This document shows positions 1 to 12,609 of a stretch of DNA of 64,000 nucleotides, one piece after another. The DNA is from Primula veris (taxonomy: Eukaryota; Streptophyta; Magnoliopsida; Ericales; Primulaceae): contig OY821742.1 in the NCBI GenBank assembly GCA_963682055.1, forward strand, positions 9,269,752 to 9,333,751. The letters run 5' to 3'. The position numbers were made by a program, and so were the translations under genes. Position 1 is the first letter of the stretch. Each line of letters begins with the position of its first letter. The notes under the pieces were generated by a model. The model saw nothing but the letters and a program-made list of their open reading frames with translations. It had not been told where the DNA came from and ran no database searches.

Positions 1-931
1 ATATAGCAATTGAATATTATAGGTTACACGTTAATGTTTTACTAATTTTTGAGTATTTCATATCAGAATAATATAAAACAAGTCAAGCGTCATTTAAAAA
101 GAAAGGAGAACACGCGTTAGTTTCGTTAGCATAAAACTTTAAAAGGTCAGATTTAAGAATGAAAGGCAAACAATAAACTTATTTAAAAACACATAAATTT
201 AGTTATATGTTAAAAATCTTAAAAGTCATGTTAAACAAGTCAAATCAAATTTTCTTCCTTAGAGGACCCCAATAGACATTGTAGTGCACCCTAGGCAAGC
301 AACAAATCCGGATTAACGAATCAGGACGGATTGCGGAGAAGTTAAATAAGGAAGTTATGGAGATTCATATAAATGCCTAATATGAATGAGTCGTATTGTT
401 ATACGAATGGGCCGGGGTTCATTTCAAGGTTTAAGTTGGCATTATATTAGGCTAGTGACGTTGTGCGACACATGTTAATTAAGATAATTAGTCCTACTCA
501 AAACGACCACCCAAGTTTTTTTTGATCTCGTATTGACCACAACAAGTTTGAACATACGGGACAATGAATTCGTGGGGGGTCTTTACACTTTTGGGATAAG
601 GGGATGTGATTGCATTTGCATCATTGTAATTATGATCGACCCATAAAGTACATTAGAAAGAGTTAGGCGCATATATGGGAGATTGGGAGTTGTGCATATC
701 CGGGCAGCCTAAATAATCTCAGATCCTTGGTGTCTCACCGGATCTGAAAATTGTTAGCCTTTTTAACTTTAACAGAAAAAATAACAACATACCTAAAAAT
801 TTGCAAATTTTTTATGAAAGGATCTCTTGCACTTTTCGAAAAAATATTTGATTATTTGAAAACTAGTATATTAAGTTCAAAAAAAAGAGACCAAAATAAT
901 GCTTCAGTTGAAACTATTGGAAACAAATAGG
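1..931. other. AT-rich intergenic DNA, no gene seen
   Basis: No open frame of convincing length or composition and no recognisable repeat boundary. It leads into the tandem repeat that starts near 932. Confidence 0.6.
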
Positions 932-1876
932 ATGGTTTTCCAACTAGACAGACCAAATTGTATTAACTATGGACAAAAAGTATTCTACATGGTCAATATG
1001 AAAACTACAAGTAAGTCCTCTAAATTCATCACTCTCCCAAGTCCCACCCAAAATGCTACTTTTATCCAACACCATATATGCTAATTGAAAAAGTTCAATC
1101 TTAAACTTGGTCAAACTAACAAATAAGTTCAGTATTGCGAAACTCTAAACAAACTCACCCTACTACCCTCAAATGGGTAATTCCGCTTACACTCCTCCAT
1201 AGAGTAGTTAGGACAAAAATGTTATAAGACAAAACAACGTGACATTAACAAAACAACTCGAATTATAATGGTTTTCAAACTAGACGGACCAAATTGTATG
1301 AACCATGGACAAAAAGTATTCTACATGGTCAATTTGAAAACTACAAGGACCGTAGTCCTCTAAATTCATCACTCCCCCACGCATGCAAAATGCTAGTTTT
1401 ATCCAACACCGAAGAATTTCAATCTTAAACTTGCTCAGATTAACAAATAAGTTCAATATTGCGGAACTCTAAACAAACTCACCATACTACCCTCAAATGG
1501 GCAATGATCTACACACACCGATTACACTACTCTATACACTATTTGTGAGAATAGTGAGAAGAAAAATGATACAAGATAAAATAACGCAACATTGACAAAA
1601 CAAGAGGATGTTTTTCTAACTAGATGGACCAAACTGTATTAACCATAGACAAAAAGTATTCTACATGGTAAATTTGAAAACTACAAGGACCGTAGTCCTC
1701 TAAATTCATCACTCTCACACCCCGAATGCTAGTTTTATCCAACACCATCCTAATTGAAGAATTTCAATATTAAACTTGCCCCGACTAACAAATAAGCTCA
1801 GTATTGCGGAACCCTAAACAAACTCACCACATTACCCACATTATCATCATATGTATACAGCGCTTACAATCCTCCA
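932..1876. repeat. Diverged ~340-bp tandem repeat, three units
   Basis: Three units start near 932, 1269 and 1609, each with a core reading ACTAGACGGACCAAATTGTA, then a run about a 'gacaaaaagtattctacatgg' block and a 'CCTCTAAATTCATCACTC' block. Spacing is about 337 and 340 bp. The units differ by point changes and small indels, so the array is old. The third unit is split by the hAT-like element at 1877-2528 and resumes at 2529-2590 (compare its tail with the part of unit one near 1190-1220). Short open frames in it are chance. No function is suggested. Confidence 0.8.
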
Positions 1877-2528
1877 TAGCGGTGGCATCGGTTCGGTAAC
1901 AAACTTTTTGACTACATACCGATACCGTACCAAACTAGTTTGGTTTGAGAATTTTTATACCATTATCGAACCAAAAAAATCGGTATACCGAACTTTCGAT
2001 ATACCAAACTATTCGCTTGGTTCGGTTGAGTTTCTTTTTTATACCAAAATTTAGAGTTTACAAGCGGTGATAGAAAAATGGTGATTATTGAGAAAAAAAC
2101 ACAGTATAAAGTTGTAAAAGTAGTAGATTAGAAATATATATTTATTTATATTATTGTTACATTTCTTATTTTTTTTGGATAAAAGAGTAAACAATACTAG
2201 ACATTTCTAGTAAATGTTATAAATAAAAAAAAATGTTATAAATATTCAGTAGAAAAAGTAATATAAGTATATTATAACAATATTAATAATTAAGTGTATA
2301 TATGTCTTTTAGTTTATTAGTCTATATAATATATTTTAATATTTCGGTTTAAATCGGCACCATACCGAACTCACTAAACGAATACCAAAACCGAACCGAC
2401 TTTTAAATATCGGTTCGCTTGTACCGTACCGTAATGTCGGTATACCAAATTTTTGGTACCGACTTATTGGTTCGGTTCGATTCGAAAAGCGGTCGGTTGG
2501 TATAAATCGATAAAAAAGGCCACCCCTA
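1877..2528. mobile_element. Non-autonomous hAT-like element (TAGGGGTGGC ends)
   Basis: A 652-bp element with inverted ends TAGCGGTGGC (left) and TAGGGGTGGC (right, read on the other strand). The subterminal regions are full of short CCGAACC/GGTTCGG and GTACCG-type motifs in opposite orientations. An imperfect 8-bp target duplication flanks it (ATCCTCCA at 1869-1876, ATCCGTCA at 2529-2536, 6 of 8 matching). There is no transposase frame. 8-bp duplications and repeated subterminal motifs are typical of the hAT superfamily. The element at 46922-47749 belongs to the same family by its left-end sequence. Confidence 0.7.
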
Positions 2529-3640
2529 ATCCGTCATAGACTTCTACTAAGAATAGTGAGGACAAAAATATCAATTGTTCTTACTACTAAGTGTATGGGG
2601 AAATGTAAGTGATGTGTGCAACTAATTATCCCCTCAATTAGAGGAGGTTATTGTCTCCTAAGCGGTATTTATAGTTTTACATATCCACAGTGTAAGTGTG
2701 CAACTTATTACTTATTTAAAGTGGTATTTATTGTCCCACAGAGTTAGCCAATGCTCTAAAAACGAGGTTGAATACTGTTTTTTTTTTTTTTTTTAAAACA
2801 TGCATGTTGGATACTAAATTGCTAAAATTTGATAGGTTAGAAACATCTTTTTTTTTTTCATAAAAAACTATATCAATGGACTTTATCATGCAAACTATAA
2901 GGACCATATATGGCCATGGTTTGACAAGACCCCACTAAATGGAAAAAATAACGAACTACCTGCGAATAATATGGAGAAAACATAGGTTACGCGCGCGCGG
3001 GAAATAGAAATAGAGATAGAGAGAGAAGTTGATTAAATACACTGCTGGAATTTTACTAATTAATTATCATATAATTTATTTTTACCAAAAAAATATGAAT
3101 AGTCTTCTTAACCCCTTGCATTTTCCTATTTCATTTTTTTATCCACTTTCACCTCTATGTAATATACATCTCCTAACCACCACTTTTCATCAAACTCTAA
3201 TTTCCTACCACCCCCATTTCACCATAAAATAGGTACTAATTTTTATTTTTTTTATCTTTTGTTTGTTTGTTTTGTTTTGTTGTTGTTGTTATTTTGACTC
3301 TTTTGTTTTCAGGCTTTTTTAGACCTTAGGGTCCGTTTGGCTGCTTTGGCAACAAGTTTTGTACCTAATTTTTGGATTGTTGATTTTAAAAAATATGTTT
3401 ATGTTTGCACAGTCAGGTTATTTTTCTTTTAAAAAACAGAATTTAGGCTAAAAAAGCTAAAAAATCTACAAATAATTTTTTAATATTTTCAATAGATTTT
3501 TGAAATAGATTTATTAAAGCTGATTCTGGAGCAGAAAATATGTTGCAAAACATAGTTACATAGGCTTAGTTATATGTGATCTATAAAGGGCTAGGCGAAA
3601 AGGCGGACCCGAGCTAAAACTATGGGGTTGTCAAAGCCAA
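2529..3640. other. AT-rich intergenic DNA
   Basis: Holds the tail of the third ~340-bp repeat unit (to about 2590), poly-T runs near 2779 and 2850, and a GTCCGTTTGG motif at 3331 of the kind often seen at MITE ends (a similar GTCCGTTTAG lies at 11191 in intron 7 of the ELMO gene). No gene is seen. Confidence 0.5.
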
Positions 3641-4454
3641 ATGCTAGTTAAAGGGTGCCGTATTATGCTATTTTTTTTATATTTTCCAAATGACCTTAGT
3701 AAAAGTTCGCATTTTTGTAAATTCTAGGGTTGTGGTGACGATTCCATGTCATACGGGATCTCCTCCCCAGTTGGCCACAGTGGTGGAACCAACATTAGTT
3801 AAAGGGTGCTGTATTATGCTATTTTTTTTAATATTTTTCAAATGACCTAGGTAAAAAGTTCGCATTTTTGTAAATTCTAGGGTTGTGGTGCGGATCCAGG
3901 GGGGTGCTAGCGGTGGCAACCGCCACCCCAAAAATTTTAAAATTAATTTTTTTTATATACAACTTTTTCTGCAAATTATGATATGTAATTTAATAGCCCC
4001 CCAAATCCCAAAACTGTATGAGATGGGAAAGTCTCTCCATTAAACTTAGTAAATCCTGAGTTCAAAACTCTTTGGCTGCCAATTTTCCATTTTTAAACGT
4101 TTTGTTTATTTTATTTTTTATAAAACTTGTATATAAAAGGCTTTGAGCACTGGGTTTGTAGGTAGACTACGTTACCACTGGGAGACCTTTAACATTTGAA
4201 ACATACGATTTCAATATATACGATATATGTGTCGACATTATTCAAGGCTGGAAGTGTTCGTTTTTTCCCTGCAAAGAACTAATGCATTTTTCACTAAATC
4301 GGATATACATCTGTTCTGTTATTGATAAATTTGGAAATGTATCAAGACACAAAAGATTTGTTGTACTTAATTAAGGTGAAAACATGATGTCACTTACAAT
4401 TAACTTTAATTTATCCCGTCCGTTTTGCCGAAAACTCACAAAGGTTACAGCTAC

Positions 4455-4495
<41 letters not shown>

Positions 4496-4680
4496 GTATA
4501 TTTGAATCTAGCCATCTAGGTGAACTAGTTTGACTTGTGTTAAGTAAAAATACCGACTTTTACAAATTTCTACAACGGCCCCCCTAAAATTAAATTCCTG
4601 GTTCAGCCTTGTGGTGACGATTTCATGTCATAAGGATCTCCGCCCCTTTGGTGCAGTGGCGGAACCAACATTACCATTTC
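3641..4680. mobile_element. Degenerate nested hAT-like fragments
   Basis: A ~95-bp segment is directly repeated (3644-3737 and 3795-3890), and a piece of it recurs at 4608-4642. The motifs CAGTGGTGGAACCAACATT (3773) and CAGTGGCGGAACCAACATT (4655), and a GGATCCAGGGGGGTGCTAGC block (3892), look like plant hAT-type termini (CAGTGGCGGA...). A (TA)n tract lies at 4462-4492. Boundaries are unclear and there is no coding capacity; the best reading is one degraded element inserted in, or duplicated with, another. Confidence 0.45.
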
Positions 4681-5958
4681 AGGGTTGCAAAATATAGAAG
4701 GGTTAAAGAATGTATTGTTTAAAAATTATTGTATAAATTTTTTATATAGAAATGGCATTTTTGTTGCAATGGCCACCTCTTGTCCCTTCGCAGCGCTCAT
4801 GATTAGTAAAAAAAATATGATCTTTTTGTTGTTGTATGTGAATGTGCGTTTTCGCCTTTTGCTATAAAGTGAATTCATTTGAACAGAAACTTTACACCGT
4901 TGATTGCTCATGTAAACTATATGCGTTGTTTGGTTGTAAAATTTGAACTCCGCCTTTTCACCTTTTTACTTATTTAGGTATACTACATTACATCTGGTTG
5001 GTTGTTTTGGCCTTCTGCCTCAGCTGGGCCCCACCCGAACCTCACACGCACCATCATCATATCTTCTACTCATCCATAGGAGGTAATGCTTTCATTGCTA
5101 CTTGATTTGTTTACTTTAAACATGCGCTTTTATAGACTATCGATTGTTGCTTATTAAGGGTTAAGCAGAAGATGGTGTTCTTTTTGTCTTGTGTCTTAGG
5201 GAAAGGAAATTTACGACTTCTGTGGCTTTAATGAAATAGCCGGAGGTATTAAGGTTATAAGTAGATTTTGGGTATCATGCTAGTATGTTAATCCAGAGGT
5301 TCTGATTTACCTTTATTACTTTATGGAGTATATTCCTAGCTTTATTAGCCTTTATCAATTGTGGCCCATTATGTGAAAAGGATGATCATTTTTGTTTGTG
5401 TGTAAGGGAAAAGGAAGGCATATATGTCAAATTGTTAATCCCCTTTTTCTATAAAGAATATACAGTGAACTAATTTCCCCCTGAGATTGCGTAAATGAAA
5501 TCTTATAGAAATCAAATCAACCTTGAGTCTTGGTTTTTCGTTTATTCTTATTACTGAATTTGGCAGGTCAGTTTATATTTTGAGGGAACTTTTTTGTTTT
5601 GCTTGGTTTTCTGGCCTGAAAACTTTGAACCTGAGTTTTTTTAGACTTAATTAAGACATCTTCTTAATTTAAAAGACGCACCCAAACAAATCCATATGTT
5701 TTGTCCAATGTCTCATATTTTTCCTGTTTATAGAGTAGGTATGTAGCTTATAGTATCATATCCCTTTCTCTCTATTGAGAATCATGAGATGTTGAAATTT
5801 TGGGCAAGGCATGGGCTGGGGAAATTATTTCTAATTCCATAACTGTTACTTTATGTTTTTGTTCCTTAGTTCAGAAATGGTGTTGAGAATGTTAGTTTAG
5901 CACCCTTAGTGTCTTTTTACTTATCATGAGAATAAGGAGGAGACGATGCATTCCTCAT
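4681..5958. other. Region upstream of the ELMO gene
   Basis: No protein-coding frame is convincing. A GC-richer patch at about 5025-5085 (CCCACCCGAACCTCACACGC) followed by GAG|GTAATG could be a first non-coding exon and splice donor of the ELMO gene. This is a guess from sequence texture only. Confidence 0.3.
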
Positions 5959-6138
5959 CACTGTTTTAAAAAGCTCGCAACGTTGCGCAACATTGTGCGA
6001 TATAGTGGTTTTTGAAAGAAAAACGCAACGCTAAAACGCGTATTTGGATGGAAAACGCTAAATTCGCGCTATAGGAACGCTATTTACGCTATTTACGCTA
6101 TAGTGGACGCTATTTACGCTATAGCGGGTGCAGTCAAA

Positions 6139-6169
<31 letters not shown>

Positions 6170-6478
6170 TTTTTTTTATTTTTTTTGGTCAAAATTTTAA
6201 TGAAATTATTGGAGTTTAAAGAGAATCAAATCTCAAAACTCTTGCAAACAAAGTAAATACTCTGGCATCTCAAGTATAATCATTTTGTGATTATTAGTTA
6301 CAATTTTTTATATATATTTAGTTAATTTTTATTAGATGTTTTGAATTTAATGCTATATTTATATGTATTTAGGCAAAAAAAAAATACACCGCAAAGCGCT
6401 ATGTAGCAACGCTATTTGCGCTTTTAGCGTTTCTCTCGAAAAAGCGCTACGGTAGCGATAACGCTATTTAAAACACTG
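5959..6478. mobile_element. hAT MITE, copy A
   Basis: A 520-bp element with ends CACTGTTTTAAA and TTTAAAACACTG and a perfect 8-bp target duplication TTCCTCAT (5951-5958 and 6479-6486). Both subterminal regions carry many ACGCTAT/ATAGCGT and GCGCTA motifs, the usual sort of hAT transposase-binding repeats; the middle is AT-rich with a (TA)n tract near 6139. No coding capacity. It is nearly identical to the copy at 12087-12601 and in the same orientation, but has an extra short ACGCTATTT repeat. It lies upstream of, or within a 5' UTR intron of, the ELMO gene. Confidence 0.9.
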
Positions 6479-6486
6479 TTCCTCAT

Positions 6487-8072
6487 TGCTCTTCTCATCA
6501 TAGGGTAAATCTCTATTATTTGATTGTTTTTTCCTTTCAAATTTTGATGCCTTAAGCTTTTGTCACACCTTTTATGTTTCGGTGCCTTGTAAATTTGCTC
6601 TTTTTATTAACATTATCACTCATCTCTACGGATTAATTTAAATTTCTGTGGTGGTTTCCTTTTAGTAAGTGTTTTGAGTCTATTGTACCCGAGGTTTCTG
6701 TTTGAACTTACACAACTGCGTTCTCAATTTGACAAAAGCATATTTGTTGCCATGTTGAGCAGTTTGGTTTGTATTGTTTCCGTTCAGTCCCTGGTCCAAT
6801 ACAAAATTCATGTCTTTTTGTTAAAATTCCCAGCTTGGATTTTCCTTAAACATTATTATATCTTGTCTGTGGTCTGCTTTTCATTGATTCTTGACAAGAA
6901 CTACAGGTGTAGCTAATGATTTATCATTCAGCTTTTGCTTATTGCTTGCATTCATGTGTATCTCACTATCTGTGTACAACTCTTAATTACTAAAAAAATG
7001 TCTTTGTTATGAAAAACCAATGTGGTACACTAATTATTAACCTGCGCATTCTCTCTTGAATGAGGGAAAAAAGACTTTCCCAGATACTGATTTGAGATTC
7101 ATAAAGCCAACAATTTATTTTTGGGAAGTTTTTTCTGTTTCGAAGTGAAAGGCCATAATTATTTCCAAACTGACACCGCTATACTTTAATGCATATGCTT
7201 TAGTATGCTAAATTGACATGGCCTTTAGATGAATCTTCTTAGCAAATATGTGTCTTCTGAATTATATTTGTTTCCAAGTAAATTACTAAAAGGGGGAGAG
7301 TGTATTAATAAGTGAAGCCAATCATCACTTAAACATGGATTCATTTTATGGGTTTCAGGTTGATGAAGATGAGATTTGTTGGAGACATAGAAAGGCCAGA
7401 AAACTGTTGGCATGGCCTTATAATTCTGCTGACGTAATATCGCATTTTTCTCGGTGTATTAGTATGCGGATATTCTCGAAACCTTTAGTCACTTTTTTTA
7501 ACTAATATTATTGTTTAATCTGTACTCCTGCTGATGATGTTAATTGCATTTCAAATGTTTTTAAGCTATTAATAACTATTATGTACCCCTGCTGATGATG
7601 TTAATCACATTGCAAATATTTAGATACTTATTAGTTAACACTCCTAGGTATTCGCTGTGCCAATCAACCACCGCTCTATTTGTCAAATTATAACCCAATG
7701 CTATGCTTCGTGCGGCAAACAAAAGAAACATTTTAATTATGTTCTTATTTATAGTTCAAGGCTGAAAAATATACTATTTAACCTTTTTTTATTGATACTC
7801 CCCCAGTTAGTATATTTGCGCCTGGTTTACACATCGCTCCTTTCAATGTATTTTTTTTACTTACCACTAGAGAAATCAGAACAAATGTTGAAGATGGTGT
7901 AGATAACTGGTTCTTGTGAAAAATACTTTTCAATTTGCATTTTCTAAAATGTTTCTATGACTTAGCACTCAAATTTTCCCTAGTTCCAATTTTACTGTCA
8001 GTAATAACTTTCTATTAGATTTTATCTGGTTCCTAAAATTGAAGAGTATGTAATTTTGTTATAGCTAATGCT
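6487..8072 (+). other. Likely 5' UTR / first-intron region of the ELMO gene
   Basis: The ATG at 8073 sits 8 bases after a good splice acceptor (TTTTGTTATAG, ending 8064), so the 5' UTR is probably spliced. A candidate non-coding exon lies at about 7359-7433, bounded by GGTTTCAG and GTAATA. No other gene is evident; short frames here are not supported. Confidence 0.4.
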
Positions 8073-11000
8073 ATGGTTGGACCACGGTCATGGGTAGGAG
8101 GAATTTTAAGCCGATCAGGACTTAGACGTTATGCAAGCGACCGGTTCAGCGATTATACTTTAACTCCTCTCCAGGTAAATGCAAATGTTCTACTTTTACT
8201 ATGCTTATCCCACTCTGTACCTGTACATTATGTCAAAGATCTTTATGATTGATGCTGATGGCATTGGTGTATAAAAGTACGGATTTTGGTGTTGGGACTT
8301 GGAGAAAGATATTGGCTTACCTTTACTTATTCCCCATGCAGGAAGAAAGACTCAAGAAACTACAAGAACGCCTAAACGTTCCTTTTGACGAGACTTGTCG
8401 TGAGCATCAGGTATTCCAATGGATACTTGGCGTAATGATGATTTATTGAAAAAAATATATTTACCAATACTAGTATTATTTTGTGATTTGGAAGAAAATT
8501 ACGGATAGTTTAATCAGGAACTTTGCATAAGAAGTATTTGGTGGATTAGTGTCACGTATAGTCTGTAGGGGATTATTCAGAAATCAATACACTTTCAAGA
8601 AAACAACTTGAAATTGTTTCACTTAGTCTAATTTTTCATCTGGTAGAAAAAAGTGATAAAATGGACAAAGCTTAGAGTTTATCAGAAGTTTCATCACATT
8701 CAAGGTTGAAAGTGGTGAAAAGTTAAAACAAACAAAATATTTGAAACAGAAGCAGCCACAACTTTTTTCCCCATATGTTCACCTAAAAAGTGGCTTTCAA
8801 GATGAAAGGCGCTTTCCTGTCACTGTTTTAAATGGAAAATCCTTGTTTCAGATATAGCATAAATTAGTTTATTTCTGTTTTTCGTTTACGTAAGATTTCA
8901 TGGGCCAAATTACCTTCTATGCTTTTGAATCAGTTACTTATCTGCAGTTAATCATATGAAGTAAACTTTTTGCATCTTTTGCGGCGTATTCTGCTTTCAA
9001 GTTGAATTATTGATGTAGAACACGAAACCCTAATCACAGTTCTGATCCAAGTTTCGAAATCAAACCCAAATTTGAAAGGAAAGCCAAAAAAATTACTCTT
9101 TACCAAAAAGGATATCTTTGAGCACCAACCTTAAATAACAAGAGTATCAAACTCTCTCAGTTTTATTCTAAACCAGATCTGGTTGGGTAGCAACACTCTT
9201 ATTTTTTTTTTCTTCTAATAATCTAAATGACACAACTTTAGAACACTGTAAACACAAATATCAAAAAATGACAAAACCCCTAAAAAGGATACAACCATTT
9301 CAATAAGACAACTTTCGAATATTAGAACACAATTCACTTTTTAATTAATTAAAAAAAATAAAAATTTAATTGAATTGAATCTTTAATATACTTCGTAAAA
9401 CTCATCGGTTTCTTAATATTGATAGGAAGCTCTAAGAGCACTGTGGTATTCCGCTTTCCCGGATGTTCCTCTACAAGGTTTGGTTTCTGAGCAGTGGAAA
9501 GATATGGGTTGGCAGGGGCTTAATCCATCTACTGACTTCAGGTACCGTTTTCCTCATAGCTTCATAATTTCTGTTATGCGAATAACTGTTAAACTTAAAC
9601 TGAATTATCGTAAAGGCCTCTCAACGAAATCGTGAAAAAGAACTCTTCACTTGGGTTGGTATAACTGAGCTCATGAAATGATTTTTTCGAATAAGGTTTT
9701 TGTCTATGTTATTCAACTAAATTCTTTTTTTTGTTTGTAAAACTTTGGTGTATAGACCCTCTAAGATAAGAGTATAAGGGGGAGTATATAAGTATATTTG
9801 AGGTTCATATCCTGAAGACGAAGTTATTAATGTAAATACACTTCAATGTGTCGAGGTTTATGGAATTTATATTTTTAATGCAGTTTCAACTTTCAAGTAT
9901 AGTTTTATTCATATGGTAAAACAAAACTCAACAAAAGTGTGGGAGTTGATAGACTATATTAACCATTTTACCCCAAACTTCTATCAGGAATATTTAATTA
10001 AGCATATAATCTCTGGAGGCTAATTAAATCTATCTGATTAATCTTAAAAATTATTTAGGAAAGTTCATATACACTCTAAAATCATACACTAAAAATCCCT
10101 TAAAGAAGAAGACTTGGTACAGACCATTCTTATATTTTTAAAAAGTTAAAAGTTTCCTTTTCTGTTGAAGTGTGAATTTCTGAAGCAAACTTTCTAATCA
10201 AGTGTTTGTTTATCCATCAGGGGTTGCGGTTATATTTCACTTGAGAATTTGTTGTTCTTTGCAAATAAACATCCGGTAAGACAATGTGCAAGGGGTTACT
10301 TATTTATTTTCTGTCTATATCTTCCCATTTTTATTGGCTTTTGTATTCCTTGTAATATGTTAAAACGTAGAAGTTGCACGTGATGGGTTCTAACTAATTT
10401 CATAATGTTTTAATTGAAGGTTAGTTTTCATAGGTTGCTTTACAAGCAAGGAGGGGAAAGGGCGACGTGGGAATATCCGTTTGCTGTTGCAGGCATTAAT
10501 GTATCGTTCATGTTGATCCAAATGCTCGATTTGTCATCAGGTCAGCTAAGTGCTAATTTATGTCTCTTTTCTAACGATGTGGTAGTGCATATGATTAAAA
10601 ATTATGAATGATATAAGGCATCGACTTTTTACCTAAAATGTTTCTTCTTCCTCATCAGGCCAAATTCAAATTTTCATTTATTTATTTAATCCACATGTAC
10701 CAACCTCAGGTAGAGCTAGGATAATTTTATCATGTACGAGATATTTTAAATTAATTCCAATAAACTTCTATTATGCAGCAAAACCGAAATGTCAGGCAGG
10801 ATTCAATTTCGTCAAGTTATTAGGAGGTAAGTTGTTCACACTGACAAATATCATATTTATGTTCCTTTGTCTTAGTCAATGAAAGTTACTTACTTTTGGG
10901 TGCTTTGGCTGATACTTTGTTAATTATATCAAACTGACATACTGTAGAAGACAACGAAGTGTTTGATGTTTTATACTGTATAGCGTTCGCAATGATGGAC

Positions 11001-11717
11001 GCTCAGTGGCTTGCTATGCGGGCTTCATATATGGAGTTTAATGTAATTTCTCTACACATTTCTCTTTGTTTTGCATATATGTTTTTCTCGTTTTGATGAA
11101 CTTTAAATGTCCTACACCTTTCTCATGATTTTGCATTTATTCTTTTCTTTATTGTGAAACTAATCAACACGATGGACTTAATTGCTAAGAGTCCGTTTAG
11201 TGTTGCTGTTTTCCTTTTTTGGATTGTGTACTTATTTTAAAAAAATATTAGAGTTTTGTACCATGTTTCAAGAAGAAGAGCAGAGTTTGTCAGACTAAAT
11301 ACAGTTCTAGTATAGACAAATTGAACTGTTGACAACTCGCAAATATTTAAGATGCGATCCTTGCACCGAACTTTATCCCCGAAAACATGGCCCAAAGGCT
11401 TAGAAAGAAAGTTCTTTACTATGTCACTTGTAAAGCTTCACAACAAATTAGTTCACAAGACAAGATACAGTTACATGTTTGGTTTGAGCTGTAATTGGTT
11501 TTGTGACATAGCAGAACTTAGAGTTAGGGCTTTGCATTATATACATAGAAATACCACTTGATATTCATCTTCTGTTTGTGTTTGGTGAGTTAGCTAAAAT
11601 ATATTCATATTTCAGGATGTTCTACATATAACACGAACGCAACTGGAGAGAGAATTGTCTTTAGAAGATGTAAATCAGATACAAGATTTACCGGCTTATA
11701 ATCTGTTGTACAACTAG
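8073..11717 (+). CDS. ELMO domain-containing protein, 235 aa, eight exons
   Basis: Coding exons: 8073-8174, 8342-8410, 9426-9541, 10221-10275, 10420-10540, 10779-10826, 10948-11042, 11616-11717 (stop TAG). All introns are GT/AG and all phases join without a frame break. The protein starts MVGPRSW, as I recall for one group of plant ELMO proteins, then a basic linker and an ELMO/CED-12 domain over about residues 60-215. The signature EQWKDMGWQGLNPSTDFRG contains the arginine proposed as catalytic in ELMOD GTPase-activating proteins; WEYPFAVAGIN, FMLIQMLDL and QWLAMRASYMEFN follow. ELMOD proteins act on ARF/ARL small GTPases in animals; in Arabidopsis some members set pollen apertures. The function of this copy is inferred from family only. 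It ends LPAYNLLYN. Full length, no defects. Introns are 121-1015 bp. Confidence 0.95.
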
Positions 11718-12078
11718 TTTTGGTATTAAAGTACAATCAAACGCTACCAACGTTTTCAATGAGAACCACAACTACAGGATTTGCGCTGTAGAAAAAGATC
11801 ATGTTATTGTTTGGAGCCTTGGTCTTACAAGAATATCATGAATTGGACAGTTTGAAGGTTGTATATAAGGCCCAGTACAAAGATTATGTATATATTTGCA
11901 AGTAGTGAGAAAGTGATTGTATCAAAAGAAACATAGATATTTCAGATAGTATATCCTTGGAATAAAGTATCTGAGTTTTCCAAAGGAGAGTACTTGTTTA
12001 CGAGTTTGAGAATATGAAAGAAAAATAGGGAACTTGGTTTTAAATATATGGAGAAAAAAAGGAAGAGATGTAACATTA
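11718..12078 (+). other. Probable 3' UTR and end of the ELMO gene
   Basis: About 360 bp between the stop codon and the target duplication of the second hAT MITE. An AATAAAG at about 11961 could be a polyadenylation signal. The MITE sits at or just beyond the transcript end. Confidence 0.45.
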
Positions 12079-12086
12079 GTATACAT

Positions 12087-12253
12087 CACTGTTTTAAAAA
12101 ACTCGCAACGTTGCGCAACATTGTGCGATATAGTGGTTTTTGAAAGAAAAACGCAACGCTAAAACGCGTATTTGGATGGAAAACGCTAAATTCGCGCTAT
12201 AGGAACGCTATTTACGCTATAGTGGACGCTATTTACGCTATAGCGGGTGCAGT

Positions 12254-12290
<37 letters not shown>

Positions 12291-12601
12291 TTTTTTTATT
12301 TTTTTTTTTGTCAAAATTTTAATGAAATTATTGGAGTTTAAAGAGAATCAAATCTCAAAACTCTTGCAAACAAAGTAAATACTCTGGCATCTCAAGTATA
12401 ATCATTTTGTGATTATTAGTTACAATTTTTTATATATATTTAGTTAATTTTTATTAGATGTTTTGAATTTAATGCTATATTTATATGTATTTAGGCAAAA
12501 AAAAAAATACACCGCAAAGCGCTATGTAGCAACGCTATTTGCGCTTTTAGCGTTTCTCTCGAAAAAGTGCTACGGTAGCGATAACGCTATTTAAAACACT
12601 G
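12087..12601. mobile_element. hAT MITE, copy B
   Basis: A 515-bp element with the same ends as copy A (CACTGTTTTAAA ... TTTAAAACACTG) and its own perfect 8-bp target duplication GTATACAT (12079-12086 and 12602-12609). It aligns with copy A almost base for base; differences are a shorter ACGCTAT block, longer (TA)n and poly-T tracts, and a few point changes (for example AAGTGC for AAGCGC near the right end). The independent target duplications show two separate insertions, not one segmental duplication. Confidence 0.9.
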
Positions 12602-12609
12602 GTATACAT

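Noticed and set aside
4685..4911. Overlapping 60-codon frames on both strands
   Set aside because: Short, AT-rich, next to a degenerate hAT terminus; no support.
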